Made by a program: the position numbers and the translations under genes | The notes under the pieces: generated by a model | What the model saw: only the letters and a program-made list of their open reading frames with translations | What the model was told of the DNA's origin: nothing | Database searches by the model: none | Origin: Diphasiastrum complanatum | Lineage: Eukaryota; Streptophyta; Lycopodiopsida; Lycopodiales; Lycopodiaceae | Assembly: GCA_029204225.1 (NCBI GenBank) | Contig: CM055106.1 | Location: 11,919,810 to 11,983,809 of the forward strand | Direction: 5' to 3' | Length of the DNA stretch: 64,000 bases | Part shown: positions 22,468 through 33,843 of the stretch, piece after piece | Position numbering within the stretch: position 1 is the stretch's first letter | Layout: every line of letters begins with the position of its first letter

Positions 22468-24526
22468 AAGTATCGTGGCACTCATCCTATCGCTCAATAT
22501 TTATTGGCCAAACTAGCTTGAAGTGTCATAAGGGTCAAAGATTAAAGCATTTTCAAAAAACACTTTAAAGAGTTTATCTCTCGTACTCTTGGATTCTCTG
22601 TGTGCACTCCATTGGCCCAAATATGATCGTTGACAATCCTCCTTGTCCGAATCCTAAGGCTTTTGCATTGTTTGTATGTACATGGTATCCTCTCATCATA
22701 TTATGGTTGAAACTGGTCCAATAATCCATTTGCAAATTGCACAAATTCTTTCGGTGTCATTCAAGTGAAAATTGACAAATTCCAACATGTGACAAAAATG
22801 ACAAAATAGCTTTGTACATTTAGTGCATTTTCAACCTTCATTTGTGATGGAGTGGTGTCTTGGCTTTCCAAAGAGCAATATACTATATCCAAAAAGCAAA
22901 TCGGAGTACATCACTATTACAAATAAAAAAATTATGACATAAATCAATATGCATACATGTGATGGATCAATAGGCGGTCTACGTCGACTGATGGAAGAGC
23001 TTGAAGATGAACCAGTCAATAGTTGTTCATTGTACTTTAGTCTTGCTTGCTCCGTTTTTTCTATGATAGAGCTCAATTCTTTTTTCTTTCTCTAAATTAC
23101 GTGGAGGTACGATAATTTCCCTAGAATTCTTAATTCCAATCAAATTTCATTGTAAGAATAAATTTGCAAGAAAAATTATACACTCATATTCAAATAACAA
23201 ATAAAGTGCAATTGATGTCAATATCAATAACAACATATACATGTTGTTGCGATCATGAGATGAATCGCTATTTGATGATGATGACATTGTCGATGACATA
23301 TACACACTGTAGCCAGCTACTCTATACCACATCATAAGTAATCATTATGAGACCGTATGTACTGAACAAATATAATAAAATTTGTCAAAGACATGCCAAC
23401 ATCTAATCCATGTATATTCTACTTATGCTTAATGTAGATCTAATATTCTAGTAACATTGCTATCAAGAAAATTGCTTGGGTGGGGCAACACATGACGAGC
23501 AATCAAAATGAGATTCATACTGACAAATGCTAGACATCAGTAGATAGTGCACGCAGGCCTATCTCAACTAATTTAAAGACCACATAGCAGTCAATGTTCG
23601 AAGCTCTCAATTTGAACTCTTGTCTAAGATGAGTGATGATCTCACTCAATCTTTCTTTCAAGATGGAATGATCAAAATCAAACAATCATTCATATACTCA
23701 ATTGATTCATTGCCCACTCAATCACTCATTTGATTAATTAATACTTGGCTCGAGTTAGTTAAAGATAAATCTCTTTGGATTGGCCTAGTGTGCCATGGTA
23801 TCTCATGACGAGCAATATGCATTCGCCCTTTCTATCTATGGTTGTTTTGTATGCAAGAAATCATATACTAGATAGCACACCATTGATCAACATCTTTATT
23901 ACAATGCTAAATGATATTTCAACTAATTACTATGATTTCATATAAGGTTATATAGGTCACACACCAACAATTAAAAAGATTTATTATATAGGTCACAAAT
24001 CACTAAGGTCCTCAATATAACATAAATGCTTTTGATCATGAATCTAAATGACCTTATGCAACCATTTAAGAGGCCACATGACAAAAGCAAAAATTTTCTA
24101 TTTGACCATATAATTATGTCATCAAATTATATCAAATCTATGACACCTAGATTATTAATAAACTAAACGTTTTATGACATCACCAAATTGACATAATATT
24201 ATGTCATAAAATCTTAAAAAACTTGTCAAATTACTTGTTTAATAATAATATGTACTATTTCCTATCTCATGATTTTGTCTTGTATGTCAAATCTCAAGAA
24301 AAATAAAATCTATAACAATATAAAACTAGTCTTAAAAATTAAATACTACCATAATAATCTTTAAATTGATTTTTTTATATTCCATCAAAATAAAAAATAT
24401 ATTTTATGTAAAATCCTACAATAAAATATTCTCATAAAATCTAGAAAAGATTATGAGAATATTGAATGACATTTGAAGCATGCAAGCCCATGTGGGGGAC
24501 CCTCTCACATGCCAAGAGAGGAAAAA
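22468..24526. other. AT-rich intergenic stretch, no firm gene
   Basis: No recognisable protein family. Two short minus-strand serine-rich open stretches (22975-23076, with SSSSSSISRRRPP, and 23240-23335, with STMSSSSNSDSSHD) flanked by possible splice sites could be exon remnants of an unknown gene, but nothing confirms this. Confidence 0.35.
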
Positions 24527-24575
24527 AAAACCGCGTGGATAACTTCTGCGTAAATAATCCACGCAAAACTTGAAT
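24527..24575 (+). repeat. GCGTGGATAA / TTATCCACGC motif pair upstream of the gene
   Basis: GCGTGGATAA (about 24532) and AATAATCCACGC (about 24556) form an interrupted inverted repeat. It is the same motif as in the dense cluster at 26600-27120, on the other side of the gene at 24908. Confidence 0.75.
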
Positions 24576-24907
24576 GCCAATAAAATAGCATTTTCGCGAG
24601 CATTCTTGCTCCTCTTCTTTTGCTTTCAAGTTTTATAGGTTTTGTAATCTAGTGTTTAGTGCTCTTGCTTGTTATTCCCCTTCTAAGCTCTATAGATCTT
24701 GTTTGCTTGCTTGCTTGCTTTTGGTTGCTCTTCATTGCAAGTGATCTTGCTCTTGCTGTTGCTTGCTCTATTGATCTTGTTTGTTCTTGCTTACTGTTAA
24801 TCTATTGCTTTCTTGTCATTGCTTACTCTTCTAGTCTAAAAGTCTTCAATACTCTTTCAATCCCATTCTCCACTACTTTATAACTTTTAAAGTTTTTCTT
24901 TGATACA

Positions 24908-26034
24908 ATGTCTTCAAGTGGTAGGTCAAGTGGAAGGTCAAGTGGGAGACCATCTAGGAGAAGAGCTCGTGAGGAGCCCGACGAATATAATCAAGAGTGG
25001 TTTGAGAATCTATCTCCTCAACAAAGAGATAGAATCAAAAATCTTGTGTTATCTTCTTCGGGTGAATCATTTGAGAGAAGAGCTTCCGAAGATGCCCCTT
25101 CCCAAGAATCGTGTAGTGTGTATTATGATCTTAATCCACGTGGTGGAGTTATAAAAAATACATGTGGCAATGTAGTTCATGCCTGTTTGCGTGATTTAAT
25201 TGCTTTATATTTTGGTAAAGATTACATGATCGATTGGTCCTCCCAATCGCTTGAAGACAAAAATAAAATAATAGAGACTTTATATTTTGAATTTTCTCAA
25301 TCCAATGCCTTTAGTAGGACTTGGGCCTTGAATACAATGTGCATTTGCGAAACAAAAGACAATTGATGAGAAGAGTCGTGAGGAATCCCAAGAATCCCAC
25401 GAAGCCTAGATGGTGCTCCAAAAGGGATTGGAGAAAGGTGAAAGGGGAATTGTTGCAAAACAATCCCCAAAAGTACGAACAACAACGTAGGGCCGCCGCC
25501 GAGAAGCTCTTAAAACATGGCCAAAGTCACTTGGGATTGGGAGGAAGGGGCAATCTAGAGGCCCAATTCGTAAGTGCAATAGTTTTTAGTATGGTTCTAA
25601 TTTTGTAGTGAGATTGTTAATGTTTTTTTATTGCTAAACTATGTTTCTTTGTTGAATGTAGCTTAGTGATTTTGGAAGACACATGACTGCCGCGAAGTAC
25701 AAGCAAGGTTACGATCATGGATATGTCGGCCTTAAGGCTTTTATGGAATCCCATGGATTGTTTCCAATCGTAAACTCTTAACCTTTATTGTTTTGTGATT
25801 GTTTACTTTGTGGTTTACAAGTAAGTTTAATCTCAATTTAATTAAATCTTTGATTCTATTTTGTAGAGAGGCTCTACAACTTCAAGTGTTCGTGATGTGG
25901 AAGAAAATGTGAAAAATGTGGAAGAGAACGTGGAAGAGTATGTGAATGAGAGCGAAGGGGAGTTTGAAGATGTGGACACCAATGTACATCTACAAGATGA
26001 AGGAGGCGAGGAGAGAGGAAGTGATGATGAGTAG
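24908..26034 (+). CDS. Three-exon gene, possibly a plant DNA-transposon (En/Spm-CACTA type) protein
   Basis: Exons proposed at 24908-25569, 25662-25769 and 25867-26034. Both introns have GT...AG borders (GTAAGT...TGTAG and GTAAAC...TGTAG) and keep the frame. The N-terminus is Ser/Gly/Arg-rich (SSSGRSSGRSSGRPSRRR). The body has a conserved-looking block GGVIKNTCGNVVHACLRDL, then after a one-base frame problem near 25340 LRNKRQLMRRVV, KPRWCSKRDWRKVK and LSDFGRHMTAAKYKQGY. The tail is strongly acidic (EENVEEYVNESEGEFED). Order and composition recall the plant transposase_24/TnpA-like proteins of CACTA elements, but I cannot confirm this by eye. The flanking GCGTGGATAATCCACGC motifs support a transposon. 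The frame problem suggests a pseudogene or a sequence error. Confidence 0.45.
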
Positions 26035-26599
26035 AGGTTTTTAAATTAAATGTAAGGCCTTGTAGAAGGCAATGTAGGAAGAGAGAATTTATTCTCTCAT
26101 CAATGTACTTTTTTTTAAATCAATGCATATAATGTTTTGGCATCACATCAATCTTGCAAAATTTTTGAATGCATATATTTTTTAATTCATGAATGCAAAT
26201 GTATAGTCTATTGAAAATGAATCAAAATAAATGTGAATTTACCTTTACTATTGTATCTCCATTGTTTTGCAATCTTTGATTTTCCTTTTGCATGCACTTG
26301 ATCTTTGAATCCTTTGCAATGAAAGCTCATGTTTCATTTTTCACATCCAAACCTACATCACAAACAAAAATGATCTTAAAACTTATGATCACAAAACACA
26401 TACTATTAACATCCATCAATGAACTAAAAATCCTAAACACTATCAATCTTCTCACTCACATTCATCCTCATCTCATTCTCACTCCCATCTATACTCTCTT
26501 TTTCTCTCTCTCACACAACACAAAAAAAGAAAGTCACCTCTAGTTTAGGAGCGAACCACATTTTGGTTCGCGCCAAATGATTTTTTTTTGGTCAAAAAA
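26035..26599 (+). other. 3' region of the three-exon gene
   Basis: AT-rich, no coding potential. A small hairpin GCGAACCACATTTTGGTTCGC lies at about 26551-26571, just before the palindrome cluster. Confidence 0.45.
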
Positions 26600-27120
26600 T
26601 TTTGCGTGGATTATCCACGCGTGGATAATCCACACAAAATCCAAAAACCTATCCACATGAATATCGCGTGGATATAAAAAAAAAATTATCCACGCAGTAT
26701 CCACGGCCTCAACTCTCTGAATTTCGCATGGATAAAGCAAATTTTGCATGGATAATTATCCACGCAATATCCATGCCGTATCCACGCGAAAGGAGAGCCT
26801 TTTTTATTTAAATTTCACTATGGCGTGGATAATCCATGCGTGGATTATCCACTCGAAATTAGAATTCCTATTTCCGGCTCCGGGTGTCAGAGGTTTGCCC
26901 GGCTGCCGGTAGTCGGACTTGGCGTGGATAATCCACGCATTTTAAATTTCACAACATCCGGCCGATCTACTGCCAAAAATGACATTTGCGTGAAACATCC
27001 ACGCGCGGATTATCCACGCGCTTGTATCCACATGTATATCCATGCCTATCCACAACTATATCCATGCGAAATTGTTTTTGCCCGCGCGTCCTCCTTTGTA
27101 TTGTGCGTGGATATTTGCTG
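26600..27120. repeat. Cluster of GCGTGGATAATCCACGC palindromes
   Basis: About 15-20 full or half copies of the motif, in both orientations, within about 520 bp. Near-perfect 17-mers lie at about 26604, 26619, 26823, 26838 and 26923. Half sites read GCGTGGAT, GCATGGATAA, TATCCACGC or TATCCATGC. The GC-rich interval 26875-27100 is otherwise unlike its surroundings. Dense short motifs near a transposon end usually serve as transposase-binding subterminal repeats; that role is inferred here. Confidence 0.85.
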
Positions 27121-27175
27121 CATGTGTTCTTGTGTTAGTGGCTTTAATGTATCTTAGTGCTCTAAGTAGAGCCTT

Positions 27176-27470
27176 CTAGTGAGGTGGGCCAGGATTCGAC
27201 ATAAATTGTGACAATGTGCTGGCTGAATATGCTAGATCAAGTCGAGTGCAGATCATGGCATGCATGATTGATCTGACTATCAACTGATAGGGGTATTTGC
27301 ACATTTCTTTCTTCTCTGCTTCAGTTGTCAGGCACATATCCTTTGACAGTTTGAATCTTGGATCCATAGGCGAGTCAATCAACTTGCAGATTTCCATGAC
27401 ATACCTGTAGAGTACATTGGTTAGATAACTTTCTTGGCTTATCGCAATACTTCTGTTTGCTCTGCCAATG
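27176..27470 (-). pseudogene. Ty1/copia RT fragment
   Basis: The minus-strand frame encodes the end of a copia reverse transcriptase and the start of its connection to RNase H. Motifs are SPMDPRFKLSKDM, YPYQLIVRSIMHAMICTRLDLAYS and LSQFMSNPG. In intact elements this stretch reads P-Y...V-G-S-L-M-Y-A-M...T-R-P-D; here several of those residues are changed. Only about 75 residues survive and both flanks are unrelated, so it is an orphan fragment. Confidence 0.75.
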
Positions 27471-27539
27471 CATAGGGCCTGAATCGATCATTTCAAGTTC
27501 CTTCGACAAAAGTGACTTTGTCTCATGAAGCAACTACAG

Positions 27540-28080
27540 TTTACAAAATTTGCGACACTTGCACCTTCGTATTTTTCTCCCATATGTTGGTAACGAAATT
27601 TGCGACACTGTTCACATTTCATCCAACTTGTTATTTCCATTGTTGGTCTGCACTTTCGAAAAATGTGCAAAAAATGTGACACCTTCACTACGTTTGTATT
27701 TTTTGTTGCATTTTTTGCAAAAATGCCGACAATTTCATTTCATCACTGTCACTATATTCCTTGCGAAAAATTGACACCATTTTGGAATATGGTATGTTAA
27801 GTAAATCCACCATTTTTGGAAACACGAAAATTGTGACACTCCAACCTATGTATTTTTTGGGATTGACTTATGTTCCATCTTTGACCTTCGGGAAATTTGT
27901 GACATAATGTTTCGCTAGTAGGCTGCATATCATTTTGTTACGTACCTTTGTTTCCAGTATGTTTTATAAGTTCATAGCATATTGGAAATATGCGAAAAAA
28001 AACCCGACATCTTCACATTTTTCACCAATGCATTTTTTTCGCCCATACATTTTAACGAAAAAAGCGACAGTCTTCGCTAT
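27540..28080 (+). repeat. Recurrent GCGAAAAATTGTGACAC motif, about nine copies
   Basis: A loosely conserved motif, (G)CGAAAA(A/T)TTG(T/C)GACA(C), recurs every 50-100 bp, for example at about 27545, 27594, 27657, 27764, 27823, 27890, 27991 and 28053. The reverse-complement motif recurs at 50890-51270. There is no coding sequence. Function unknown; it could be a subterminal repeat region of a DNA transposon. Confidence 0.6.
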
Positions 28081-28617
28081 CAATATCATATACATTGTTT
28101 CATAGATTGTATATATTATTTTCGCAGTTCAATACTCATAAATACCGAGCTGAACTTTTGCGAACTGAGTGAAGCATTTGTGTATTTTGTTTATTTTTCA
28201 TTCATTTATTTATTTTTGTTTTTTTGGACTAGATACTTTATTGTTGAGTCTGTACCTTCAAAACAAAAGACACACTTTCATTAAATATTTGTCTAATCCG
28301 CCAATATATCATCAATATATCAAAAACCTCAAACACTTCTATTTTTTCGCCACCTCTTTTCCATCACTCTTGCTTTTTGATTTCGTGAACTTTTACAATC
28401 AAGCTCTCTTCCGTCATCGCTAGCTTACCACTACTATCGTGATGGTGATTGTGTTTAAAACGCACCCAAAACCAGTCTTACCGGTTTTACAACCATTAGT
28501 CATACGAGCACGGATTGAAGGACTCCTTCAATTCCATCCATCGGTAATCCTTACATATGTGTGCCATGAGCTGATCCGAAATCTGAGCGAGACAGAGGAG
28601 GGACATATTTCCACCAT
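28081..28617. other. No recognisable gene
   Basis: AT-rich sequence with no identifiable domain. The stretch 28440-28617 could be internal sequence next to the LTR at 28618, but no primer site is convincing. Confidence 0.35.
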
Positions 28618-29458
28618 TGTCCAAAATTAAAAGATATTCCGAGTGAGTTGTGGAGCGAGTATCAGCATACGAGAGAGAGAAATTATCAGAAATCATTCAT
28701 AGTGGAACACACATAAGAAAATAGAGAACCTGAATGAAGCTATTGTAAATACAACTATCAGATCACGATCATGTGCCCGAGAATGGTTCACAGTAATGGC
28801 ACACTGTGTGCTGTGATCTTACTACGCTAGTTATAGATTGAATACTATCTATATTCCTTGAATCACTTTCATTCTCTCTAAAATCTTTGATCCTGTGGAA
28901 TCATATAATTCTGATACAATGGAGTTCACAGAGGAACTCTGAATCATGCTACACTAATAGACTTTGATTACATTCATTCATGGATCTCACTTACATCATC
29001 ACTAATCATAGTATGTTGCCATTATGTGTATATACATGCAACAATCATAACAACTGTGTGGGCAACGAGCGTGAAGTAGTGCAGTTACTGCAAAGTACTG
29101 AAATGAACTGCAACATAGTTTGAGTCGGACATGGCAGAGGAAGAACTCCATTTTGAATGGTAATAGTCTACAATCGTCGAAGACGTCGAGAAAGTCGAGT
29201 TGACTAGCTCGCCCTTGAGAAGATGTCAATGTCGATGGAGTTTGATGTAAGGATGTCGACGAAGTCAAGTCGGTGAAGTCGGTGACGTAGACGTCGACGA
29301 AGTCAATCCCACTTCTGCTTCAAGTCAATGTATTGCACAGACTGTTCGACTTATGCAAGTAAGGCTGCATGTCGTTGTAGAGAGAGAGTATATTTGCATA
29401 GTATATTGGTGCTCAAGAAGCGAATTCGGGTGAGTTGGAGTGAAGACTAACTCCAACA
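28618..29458 (-). mobile_element. Copia-type LTR, minus strand (family A)
   Basis: On the minus strand it begins TGTTGGAGTTAGTC at 29458 and ends near TTGGACA at 28618. It is clearly homologous along its length to the LTR at 57310-58163 (plus strand). Shared blocks are CTTCACTCC-GACTCACCCGAATTC, the repeated GTCGAC/TCGACTTCG segment, TTCAAAATGGAG, AGTACTTTGCAGTAACTGC and CACTGATACTCGCTCC. No polypurine tract lies before its start, so it is a 5' LTR or a solo LTR. No internal coding region was found attached. Confidence 0.8.
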
Positions 29459-31640
29459 TTACAAGCAATGGTTACTCATTTCATGGAACAACTTACGGAG
29501 AACCAGCAGGATATTATCAAGATTCAAACATCATTTTGAACTTACTTGGTAAAGTTTCAGTATCCTTTGTCTCTTCCTTACCTTGTAGTGCGTTTCCAAT
29601 CACATTATGTGAGAGTTTATGTTTACATTTACGGAACAAGGATAGTTTCCTATTTTCTTATCATCTTGAAAAAAAAAAAAGAACTTGAAAGACAGTTCAT
29701 TCATGGTTTTGAAGATATATGCCTTGGTCAACACCTTGTGTTGTAGTGGAATACTTGCAAATACAAAAAAAACCAAATGTTTTATATCAATGCTAAAGTC
29801 TTCTATTGAAAAGCTCTTACCTGAATATCTTAAGATAAGTTTTTATCACTTATGAATAATAAATCCTGCAGGACTAAATGTTTGATCTTTGTGCTAATAT
29901 TGGCGCATATCCTAGCTCTATTGTGGGTTTCCTATGGGTATTTTTCAGACAACAGCGTGTCTAAATCAAATAGTCATACTGTAACATCAGAGTAAACTTT
30001 CCAATGGATGTGAGGCCAACTAAGCTTATTGATAGTAGATACACATGTAGTACTAGATTTAAACCGATTACTATTGATTCATAATGCAGCAACATATAAA
30101 ATGGTCAGTGTTCTTTTTAACAAGCTTCATGTTATACCAAAATGAAGCCTCATCTATCATCTTCTTAGTGTTGAACATAGTTATCTAATGGCATTCGCAA
30201 TACTTCCAAGAGCATAATAGAAGCTCATTATAGGTTCTAGCTACAGTCCACATTAGCTTTTTTGGCAACTGTGTATCTTTCAATTTTTTAATCTAACTTC
30301 TATCAAAAGTTTATTGAGTTTTTCTTGATGGTATTTCTAAAGACACGCATGGATTGAAACAATATTAGGCATGTTTTGAATATTAAGACCTGTTATTGAC
30401 TTCTTGAGCTATACAATGATCAATAATTGCAGAAGTCCAAAGTGCAGCATAGATTATATTCTTGAAAATACAGCAATTGTAGTAGAATTGTGCACATATG
30501 CAACTTGAATCGTGATACCTGCTACCAACTTCCGACACATACATATGCTGCAGTGGTAAGAATTGAGAGTTCAATTATATCTTATAGCAAATTGATCCAC
30601 TCCATGTAGTCTTTAAGGAAATTCTTATATCATGCTATTATGTGATCATGAACCAATACGTTTAATAGTGCCAGCAATCATGTTCGTCTACTTTGTTGGT
30701 TTGTGCAATACTGTCCTGCGAGCTAACATCAGTGGTACATAGCAAGCTATGTTTTAGTTGCAATAATCATAAATTGGGGTTGAATGGTTGAAACATTGAA
30801 TTGAGTCACTTATATGTTACTTTTACAATAACTAAGTTCTGACTTCGAGACTTTGAAATTACTCATGTATCTTTTATTTTTGCAAATATCTTGAATCTAC
30901 AATATATTTAGCATTTAAAATAACTACGCATGCTAGAAGACTTGAAGAGATTTCTACTGTGCTTTGAAAGATTGAAATATGATTTTTTTACAAGTTCTAT
31001 ATGTTGTGGTGCCTCAAGGCACATTGTATTGAAATTCATTTCTACACTGATATATCTACCACACTTTATTGATCATGCCCAAAGTAAACCAAAACTAGTC
31101 ACTTCAAATTCAGGAAATATGAATCTGAAAATAGAGTGCTGCCACAAACATAAATGGCAAATTACCAAAAACTCACAAATGTAAAAAGTTTGCTACCAAA
31201 ATGTATAGGTAAAATTGTGTCATGATCAGTCAAAATGGACTTGAAATTTTGTAGACCAAAAAAATCTAAATAAAAAACAAAACATTAGAGCACAGTTTCT
31301 ATTAAGAAGATGCTTATTAATGATTTTCACTAATTAAGCTACAGGTGTAATGAAATTGATATTACATTTGTTACATTTTTCAAGTTTGTTACATTTTTTT
31401 GAAGTCGATCCATAGTGTTGGATGTGAGAATTTGGCAAAATCTAGCTTGATCTTTTGCAATATCATGTACATAGTGAAATCACATGTGTCGAGCATGTTC
31501 CCACGTGTGGAGGGTAGCCATAATATTTTTAGTTCATTTATGAAGAGTTTAAATAGTGAATAGTGTCAGAAAATCATAGGATACTCAAAAATCGATGAGG
31601 AATGACTGATATCGGATTAGTAGAGAACTGATAGAAACAA
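29459..31640. other. No recognisable gene
   Basis: AT-rich sequence over about 2.2 kb with only short open stretches. No recognisable domain, tRNA or repeat array was seen. Confidence 0.4.
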
Positions 31641-31642
31641 AA

Positions 31643-31653
31643 CTCTGATATCA
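31643..31653 (-). promoter_or_regulatory. Primer-binding-site-like motif after an LTR
   Basis: On the minus strand it reads TGATATCAGAG, a variant of the initiator-Met site TGGTATCAGAG, five bases after the inferred LTR end. A primer site on the far side of a 3' LTR would imply a second element sharing this LTR. Confidence 0.4.
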
Positions 31654-31658
31654 GATCG

Positions 31659-32496
31659 TGATGACTGGCAGTGGAGGCTTGAGCGAGAGTGGGCGATGAA
31701 GAATCGAAAGCACAACAGTTAGCAGCAAAAATATTCAAGATGAATGATTTAGATAAGCGCAAAATGAAAAATGCAGTAGTGAGACAAAAATTGCACTCTG
31801 ATTAATATCAACAATGAGTACAATTGCTTGAAGTGATAACCTTAGCTTGATAGTTGAGCGTGATAATGCTGGCAATAGAAAAATTGTTCTGGTTGAGAAG
31901 ATTAATTAGTGATCGGCTTACAACTAAGTGTTTTCTTAGTTGATTCTATATTACAAAATATCTACTTGACAAAATATCTTCATGCAAAATATCTGTTTGT
32001 TAAATATCTATTTAGAATTAAATGCTATCTGCTATTTATTACAACCGCCTTGTAACAATAAATGTATGTACAATAGTTGGTGAACTGCCATAAAGACTTC
32101 TGATAGTTTATTTGAATTGATTTTTTCCTGATGGAAAAAAGTCGACAAAAGTCGATTTTAGTTGTTGGTTGATGAAAAGTCGATGTCAACTATATACATG
32201 AGATGTTTGAAGTGTATGCTGGGGCACTTTGATGTTGAAGTTGGAGTCATTTGAGCGCATTGATGAAGAAGTCGAAGTCGAGTATATACATGAGAGAAGT
32301 CGAAGTCGGACTTCGGACTTCGACGACTTCAGAGACTTCGAAGTCGATTGAGTCGGATTTTGTCAACCCCGAAGTGCAAAAATATCGAAGTGCAAAAAAT
32401 GTAAAGGTGCGAAAAATACGAAGTTGGACTTTGGCAGGGGGTTTTTTGGGATGTTCATTATCGAATGGATTTGAGTTTGAGAATAAAAATCTAACA
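31659..32496 (-). mobile_element. 3' LTR of a minus-strand copia element (family B)
   Basis: On the minus strand it begins TGTTAGATTTTT at 32496, directly after the polypurine tract ATTAAGGGGGAG (32497-32508), and is inferred to end CATCA near 31659. It contains a region rich in GAAGTCGAAGTCG repeats (about 32268-32345). The coding end of the element lies just to the right. Confidence 0.7.
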
Positions 32497-32503
32497 CTCC
32501 CCC

Positions 32504-32740
32504 TTAATGTGGATCTTGAAAAACTTCGATTTTCAAATTTAACATGTCGTTAAATTTGAGATGTTGCTCATTTAATAGAGCCTTTGTGAAGTAATTTGCT
32601 GCCATAAGATTTGTCCTGCAGTAAACCAGTGACACTTCCTTGCATTGTACTTTCTCTCTAAGGTAATGATACTTGATTTCGATATTTTTGGTCCACTTAC
32701 GGTCTGTTCAACTTCCCATCAAAGACCGCAAACATTACTC
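32504..32740 (-). pseudogene. Ty1/copia RNase H C-terminal end
   Basis: The minus-strand reading gives the conserved C-terminus of copia RNase H: KNIEIKYHYLREKV, KEVSLVYCRTN, MAANYFTKALLNEQHLKF and LKIEVFQDPH with a stop at 32504. It lies eight bases from the LTR start at 32496, as in an intact element. The rest of pol is absent immediately to the right. The integrase of a minus-strand copia lies at 38870-39812 beyond the LINE, and the two are candidates for one split element. Confidence 0.8.
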
Positions 32741-33800
32741 CTACAATTGCTTGCCAACCGTTCAACTTCTCCTTGAGTATGAATTAACATAACATTCTAT
32801 TTACAACAACATTTCCTACTTTACACATCTAACTAATTGTGCCTATCCACTTCGTAATAATCAATTTACAATCCACAGCCCCTAAACACAATTACATTTT
32901 CAAAATTTACTAATTACATTGGCTCCTAGCCCAGTACATGTCACAAATGGTCATATTGACTATGATTAATTGTGCTTGTAGGTAGCTTTGATTGACATGC
33001 TTTGAGCTGGGTTTCCTGGTTAATCCTGAAACAGCTTGTATTTGTATGAACCGAGGATGAGGATACGGCCGGGGCAGCAGGGGGAGGAAGAGAGAGCATT
33101 TGGAAACGCGTTTGGAACCTCTTCCAAACATGTTTGGTTGCAACAGTGAGTCAGAATGATTGCAAGATGACGGATGCAAAGAACGTTGCAAGTGACGGAT
33201 ATAGATGTTGTGAACTCTCTTGGCAGCTGCAAATGAATTAGATGATGGCAGATGCAAAGAACAATTGTGTTGACTACATGCGTGTGAGAAGCGATGGAGG
33301 ATGGATGAAATACAAGATAGTATGAGTTAGATTTCCAAAGCGAGAGGGCAGCTGTCCTTGAAAGTTGTTCCAAGAAAGATTTAAAAAGCTGAGTTGTGGT
33401 AGCGAAAAAATTCCCGCTGGAACTTGGCCAAAAAAAATTTGTTCAAACTCATATCAAGGCTTTGGAGCTGTGTTAGGTTTCATAGATTAGTCTAGTCTCG
33501 CAAGGAAGTATGATGCTATCACTAGTTGGAAAGTAAGATTGTGTACATATTATCCGTGTAGGGATACTGCAGCTGCAGCTGATACTGAGTCGAGTTATAT
33601 GGAGCCCGAGGAGTGGCATAGGATTGTAGATGCTGGACTTGAGTAAGGCAACCTATGGCAGCTAGATTCCTTCAGGTTTGGATAAGCAAGCACACAGTTA
33701 GAGTTATAAACGGGTCAAGACAGATTGTAGGGTAGCCATTCACTGGCGTTAGTCTTTGAAAACTCATTCTACTGAAAAACAAAGCCTGCAAGATTCGTAG
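32741..33800. other. Non-coding stretch between copia end and LINE
   Basis: No recognisable protein on either strand; possibly repeat-derived. Short duplicated phrases (GACGGAT/GATGCAAAGAACG near 33175 and GATGGCAGATGCAAAGAAC near 33243) are visible. Confidence 0.35.
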
Positions 33801-33843
33801 CAGGGTCTTGTTGGCCAACCAAGAGGCTTCACACTAATTTTTG

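Noticed and set aside
26551-27120. CRISPR-like array
   Set aside because: The motif is a short palindrome in irregular spacing and both orientations, without uniform spacers, and the DNA is a eukaryotic nuclear genome.
27131-27139. GTGTTAGTG as a definite CACTA transposon end
   Set aside because: No matching CACTAACAC left end or 3-bp target duplication was found, so it is mentioned only as a possibility.
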